Positions 61,129-64,000 of a stretch of DNA of 64,000 bases are shown here, one piece after another (position 1 is the stretch's first letter; each line of letters begins with the position of its first letter). Made by a program: the position numbers and the translations under genes. The stretch is from positions 1-64,000 of the forward strand of contig SHVE01000004.1 in assembly GCA_009694365.1 (NCBI GenBank). The letters run 5' to 3'. The notes beneath the pieces are model-generated. The model was not told where the DNA came from and made no database searches. It saw nothing but the letters and a program-made list of their open reading frames with translations. Source of the DNA: Thermoleophilia bacterium (GTDB lineage: Bacteria; Actinomycetota; Thermoleophilia; Miltoncostaeales; Miltoncostaeaceae).

Positions 61129-61847
61129 CGCGTCCTCGGTCGCACCACGACGGGCCGCTCCGCTACCGTGGAGCCGACGTGCAGGACACCGTTCCCGAAA
61201 CACCGGCGACCCCGGCCCCGGACGTCCGTCCGGTGGGGGGAGCCGCCAAACGCGCCGTCGACCTCGCGGTCGCGGTCCCCGCGACGATCGCGCTCATCCC
61301 GGTCATGGCGGCAGTCGCTCTGTGGGTGCGCCTCGACTCCCATGGACCCGCGGTGTTTCGTCAGCGACGCGTGGGCGCATTCGGACACCCGTTCACGGTC
61401 CTCAAGTTCCGCTCCATGACGGTGGATGCCGAGACCACCGGTGCCGGACTCGCAGTGAGTGCCGACGACGAGCGCATCACCCGTGCCGGCCGCATCCTGC
61501 GTCGGCTCTCGCTCGACGAACTGCCCCAACTCATCAACATCATCCGTGGCGAGATGAGCATCGTGGGGCCGCGACCCACCGTGGCGTCGCAGGTCGTACG
61601 CTACGACGACGTTCAGCGTCGTCGCCTGCTCGCGCGGCCCGGCCTGACTGGCCTGGCCCAGATTCGCGGCCGAGCGGCTATCCCATGGTCGCAGCGCATC
61701 GCCCTCGATGTGCACTACGTGGACAACTGGAGCATGGGTCGTGACCTGCGCATCCTCGCTGAGACGGTCCGCGTGGTGCTGCGCGGAGAGGGTGCGTACC
61801 GTAGGGACGCGGGTGGCTTCGATCTCCGGGAGCGGACACATGAGTAA
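61125..61847 (+). CDS. initiating sugar-1-phosphate transferase (bacterial sugar transferase family)
   Basis: 240 residues. One membrane anchor (KRAVDLAVAVPATIALIPVMA), then the conserved core FRQRRVGAFGHPFTVLKFRSM, LSLDELPQLINIIRGEMSIVG, PRPTVA and LARPGLTGLAQIRGR. It transfers a sugar phosphate from a UDP-sugar to undecaprenyl phosphate, the first step of repeat-unit assembly; UppP recycles the carrier. ATG 61125 overlaps the previous stop, but a TACCGT box 9 nt before in-frame GTG 61179 supports a second, leaderless start lacking 18 residues. Confidence 0.93.
   Translation: MTRPRSHHDGPLRYRGADVQDTVPETPATPAPDVRPVGGAAKRAVDLAVAVPATIALIPVMAAVALWVRLDSHGPAVFRQRRVGAFGHPFTVLKFRSMTVDAETTGAGLAVSADDERITRAGRILRRLSLDELPQLINIIRGEMSIVGPRPTVASQVVRYDDVQRRRLLARPGLTGLAQIRGRAAIPWSQRIALDVHYVDNWSMGRDLRILAETVRVVLRGEGAYRRDAGGFDLRERTHE
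61164..61169 (+). promoter_or_regulatory. possible internal leaderless promoter
   Basis: TACCGT, 9 nt before GTG 61179, inside the first codons of the sugar transferase gene. Confidence 0.35.
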
Positions 61848-62871
61848 CCACCCATCGGTCCTGCTCACCTGTGCGGGCCAGCGCGTAGACATCGTGCAGG
61901 CGTTCCAAGCCGCCGTGGCACGACGCGGGGAGGGTGGACGCGTCATCGTATCCGACCTCGACCCGCTCTCGCCGTCGCTGATTACCGCCGATCAGGTGGT
62001 ACCCCTGCCCGCCGTGGACGACCCCGGCTATGGCGCTGGTGTTGCCGAGGTGGTCGCGCGTGAGCGCGTCGGCGCCGTGATGCCACTGACCGACTTCGAC
62101 CCCGTCATCCTCGCCGACGCCGCGCCCCTCGTGGCGACGGCGGGCGGCATGGTGTTCCTGCCATCCCCCGAGGTGGCGGCGGGCTGCCAAGACAAGTGGA
62201 CCTGCCATGAGATGCTCGTGGCGGCCGGTCTTCCGTCGCCCCCTACCTGGCTCGTGGGCGAGGTGGACGACACCACACTGCCGTTCCCGATAATGATCAA
62301 GCCCCGCATCGGCTTCGCCGGGCGGTGGATCCATCGCTGCGAGGACCCGGCGGAGCTCGCCTTCTTCCTCTCGCGCACCCCGATGGCGAGCGTGCTGCAA
62401 CAGGCCCTTGCCGGCGAGGAATTCAGCATCGACTGTCTCGCCTCCCCCGACGGACGTGCGATCGGCGCCATCCCCCGCTCGATGCTGCAAAGCAAGGGTG
62501 GTGAGCAGATCAAGGGCGAGACGCTCGACGACCCGCAGCTCGTGGACTTGGCCCGTCGCACCATCGAGGAGTTGCGACTGGTGGGACCCTGCACCATTCA
62601 GTGCTTCCGTGACGGCGACCGGGTCCTCGGCATCACCGATATCAACACCCGTTTTGGCGGGGGGTTCCCGCTGCCCCACGCCGCAGGCGGTGACTACCCC
62701 TTCCTCATCCTCGCGATGGCCGCAGGGGAGGACGTCTCACCGCGACTGGGAACCCATAGGGCGGGCGTCGTGATGACACGCTTTCTGTCGGAGCACACCC
62801 TCGTGCGCGATGGAGACCGGTTCACCGCGCTGAACGAAACCCCGAAGGAGGCGATAACAGGTGGCATCTGA
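61840..62871 (+). CDS. ATP-grasp enzyme, carbamoyl-phosphate-synthase-large-like
   Basis: 343 residues. VLLTCAGQRVDIVQAFQAAV, VVPLPAVDDPGYG, DKWTCHEMLVAAGLPSPPTW, PIMIKPRIGFAGRWIHRC, LAGEEFSIDCLASPDGR and TDINTRFGGGFPLPHAAGGD are those of ATP-grasp proteins often found in capsule/EPS loci. Only distantly like the ATP-grasp enzyme at 56385. ATG 61840 overlaps the sugar transferase end by 8 nt and its own stop is overlapped by the Wzz-like gene. Confidence 0.85.
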   Translation: MSNHPSVLLTCAGQRVDIVQAFQAAVARRGEGGRVIVSDLDPLSPSLITADQVVPLPAVDDPGYGAGVAEVVARERVGAVMPLTDFDPVILADAAPLVATAGGMVFLPSPEVAAGCQDKWTCHEMLVAAGLPSPPTWLVGEVDDTTLPFPIMIKPRIGFAGRWIHRCEDPAELAFFLSRTPMASVLQQALAGEEFSIDCLASPDGRAIGAIPRSMLQSKGGEQIKGETLDDPQLVDLARRTIEELRLVGPCTIQCFRDGDRVLGITDINTRFGGGFPLPHAAGGDYPFLILAMAAGEDVSPRLGTHRAGVVMTRFLSEHTLVRDGDRFTALNETPKEAITGGI

Positions 62872-63658
62872 CCGCGAGATCACCCTCCACGACGTCTGGG
62901 CCGCTATCTGGCGCGGCAAGTGGATCGTCGTGCTCACCACGGTCGTCGCAGCCGCCATCGCGCTGGCGTTCACGTTCGCGGGTGACGCCACCTACACCGC
63001 ATCGTCCAAGGTCTACCTCGGGCAAGCCACCACGATGGTGGGGAACATCGCCTCGACCGCCGGGACGAATCCGCTCACGGCGGCCACGATCCTGCAGGGT
63101 GATGACGTCGTCGCGGCCGTCTCGCAGGCAAGCGGCTTCTCGGAGGCGGCGGTCCGGAGCGCGGTGACCATCTCCGTGCCACGGGCGCCCGGAACGGTCT
63201 CCACGAACCAGCCTGCCGTCGCAACCATCACCGTCACGACGACGGACGGCAAGGACGCCGTCGCGCTCGCCAACGCCTACGCCCAGGTGGCGCTCACCGA
63301 CGCCAGCGGCGGGTACAACGCGGTCGAGAGCACGCTCACAACACAGATCACGGGGCTCGTGGCCGAGGAACGACGTCTCCAAGGGCAACTGCGGGGTGGC
63401 AGCGGGGGGTCGGCAACGACCGCCCAGCAACTGGCGGACCTGCGCGAGCTGCTCACCACGTCCCAACTGCAGTTGGCGCGCGTGCACCAGATCGAAGCAC
63501 CGGCCATCGTGACGCTCGCGCGTAGCGCGTCGTCATCCGGCAGCGCTCCGAACCGCCTGCGCACCGCCATCACCGGCGGTGTCATCGGCCTTCTGGTGGG
63601 TATCGCCGTTGCACTGGGAATCGGTGGCGGGCTGCGCCGGAGCGCGCGGTCCGAATAG
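62861..63658 (+). CDS. Wzz-type chain-length/co-polymerase protein without kinase
   Basis: 265 residues. N-terminal ITLHDVWAAIWRGKWIVVLTT with the first helix, extracytoplasmic coiled-coil region (VESTLTTQITGLVAEERRLQ), second helix (AITGGVIGLLVGIAVALGIGG) and a short basic end. The usual actinobacterial co-polymerase has a cytoplasmic tyrosine kinase after helix 2; here the protein stops. It would set polymer length with the Wzy-like protein. GTG start overlaps the ATP-grasp gene by 11 nt. Confidence 0.85.
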   Translation: MASDREITLHDVWAAIWRGKWIVVLTTVVAAAIALAFTFAGDATYTASSKVYLGQATTMVGNIASTAGTNPLTAATILQGDDVVAAVSQASGFSEAAVRSAVTISVPRAPGTVSTNQPAVATITVTTTDGKDAVALANAYAQVALTDASGGYNAVESTLTTQITGLVAEERRLQGQLRGGSGGSATTAQQLADLRELLTTSQLQLARVHQIEAPAIVTLARSASSSGSAPNRLRTAITGGVIGLLVGIAVALGIGGGLRRSARSE

Positions 63659-63671
63659 GCGCGGGGATCGC

Positions 63672-64000
63672 GTGCGGCTGATACCGCGCTCGCCGGGGGC
63701 CGTCGCGTGGACCATCTCGGGCGCCTGCGTCGCCCTTGCCCTCGCGCTGGTGGCGGTGCTTCTGCTCTCGGGAGGCCTCGATGACGGCGACCAGCTGGGT
63801 ACCCCGACGGGCTTCGACAAACAGATAACGACCACGCCGACCGAGGGAACCGACCGGTGGCCCGAGTACGGATACAATTCTGAGCGCACCCGCGCCAATC
63901 CCGACCTCCACCTCCCCCCGCCCTATCGGACCCTCTGGAAGCGGGATCTCGGATCGCTGCTCGAGTTCCCACCGGTCATCGCTGGCGGACGCAGCTTCGT
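63672..64000 (+). CDS. BamB-like PQQ-propeller protein (partial, runs off the right edge)
   Basis: 109 codons from GTG 63672 to the edge. Basic N-terminus, one membrane helix (SGACVALALALVAVLLLSGG), polar linker, then WPEYGYNSERTRANPDLHLP and FPPVIAGGRSF, the typical opening of outer-membrane-assembly-factor BamB-like PQQ propellers that follow polysaccharide genes in actinobacteria. Starts 13 nt after the Wzz-like gene, in the same operon. The rest is not in the window. Confidence 0.75.
   Translation, partial: MRLIPRSPGAVAWTISGACVALALALVAVLLLSGGLDDGDQLGTPTGFDKQITTTPTEGTDRWPEYGYNSERTRANPDLHLPPPYRTLWKRDLGSLLEFPPVIAGGRSF

Overview
This is a GC-rich, gene-dense stretch of an actinobacterial chromosome. 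The evidence for Actinomycetota is a CarD/CdnL RNA-polymerase-binding regulator, frequent GTG starts, ATGA/GTGA stop-start overlaps, and many genes whose start codon lies only 6-11 nt after a TAnnnT -10 box, the leaderless arrangement common in that phylum. The secreted beta-propeller proteins and the BamB-like protein at the right edge resemble those of Thermoleophilia-type lineages; that finer placement is inference. No rRNA, tRNA, CRISPR array, prophage or intact insertion sequence was seen.

Layout. 1-7.7 kb: tail of an unknown gene, carD with a very long Lys-Pro-Ala tail, uppP, debris of a universal stress protein, a HAD phosphatase, a fused LLM-oxidoreductase/acyl-CoA ligase and a LytR_C protein. 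7.9-15.7 kb: a RadD-like helicase, a nitrite/sulfite reductase with an unknown partner, TerC and CcdA. 15.7-23.7 kb: nucleotide-sugar genes (WecB/WbpI, WbpA/WecC, WbpB and WbpD-like, then rmlB, rmlD, rmlA); WbpE and RmlC are absent. 23.7-31.5 kb: glycerate kinase, an SDR, a two-component system, an HtrA protease, a GNAT enzyme, a scar of a pyruvate dehydrogenase operon, and lipB. 31.5-42.7 kb: small membrane proteins, a peroxiredoxin, YciI, RlmN, two drug-efflux-type MFS transporters, a short beta-propeller protein, a thioredoxin operon ending in a CsoR/CstR-type regulator, and a HAD hydrolase. 42.2-44.8 kb: a class A penicillin-binding protein. 44.8-64 kb: a large exopolysaccharide locus with a pseudo-M28 membrane protein, a broken GT2, and a long co-directional operon of glycosyltransferases, two O-antigen-ligase-like proteins, two ATP-grasp enzymes, a deacetylase-GT4 fusion, a priming sugar transferase, a Wzz-like protein and a BamB-like protein.

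The nucleotide-sugar genes should feed dTDP-rhamnose and UDP-aminouronate precursors to the exopolysaccharide locus. The initiating transferase puts the first sugar on undecaprenyl phosphate, GT4 enzymes extend it, ligase/polymerase-like proteins and the Wzz-like protein join and size the chains, and UppP and PBP1A link to the undecaprenyl and peptidoglycan cycles. The trxB-trxA-fmdB-cstR operon, the peroxiredoxin, CcdA and the sulfite/nitrite reductase form a thiol/sulfur theme.

The most unusual signals are: (1) gene remnants and scars, namely a pdhA 5' part fused in frame to an E2 3' end, a GT2 cut after 89 codons, a second thioredoxin tail and two stress-protein tails; (2) very long perfect hairpins, 20 bp inside the helicase gene and 15 bp across a start codon with a -10-like hexamer in the loop; (3) a CsoR-family regulator with a CstR-like Cys-Arg-Cys site plus two candidate TATACCCCCC operators; (4) CarD with a histone-H1-like tail. 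Misassembly must be excluded for group (1).
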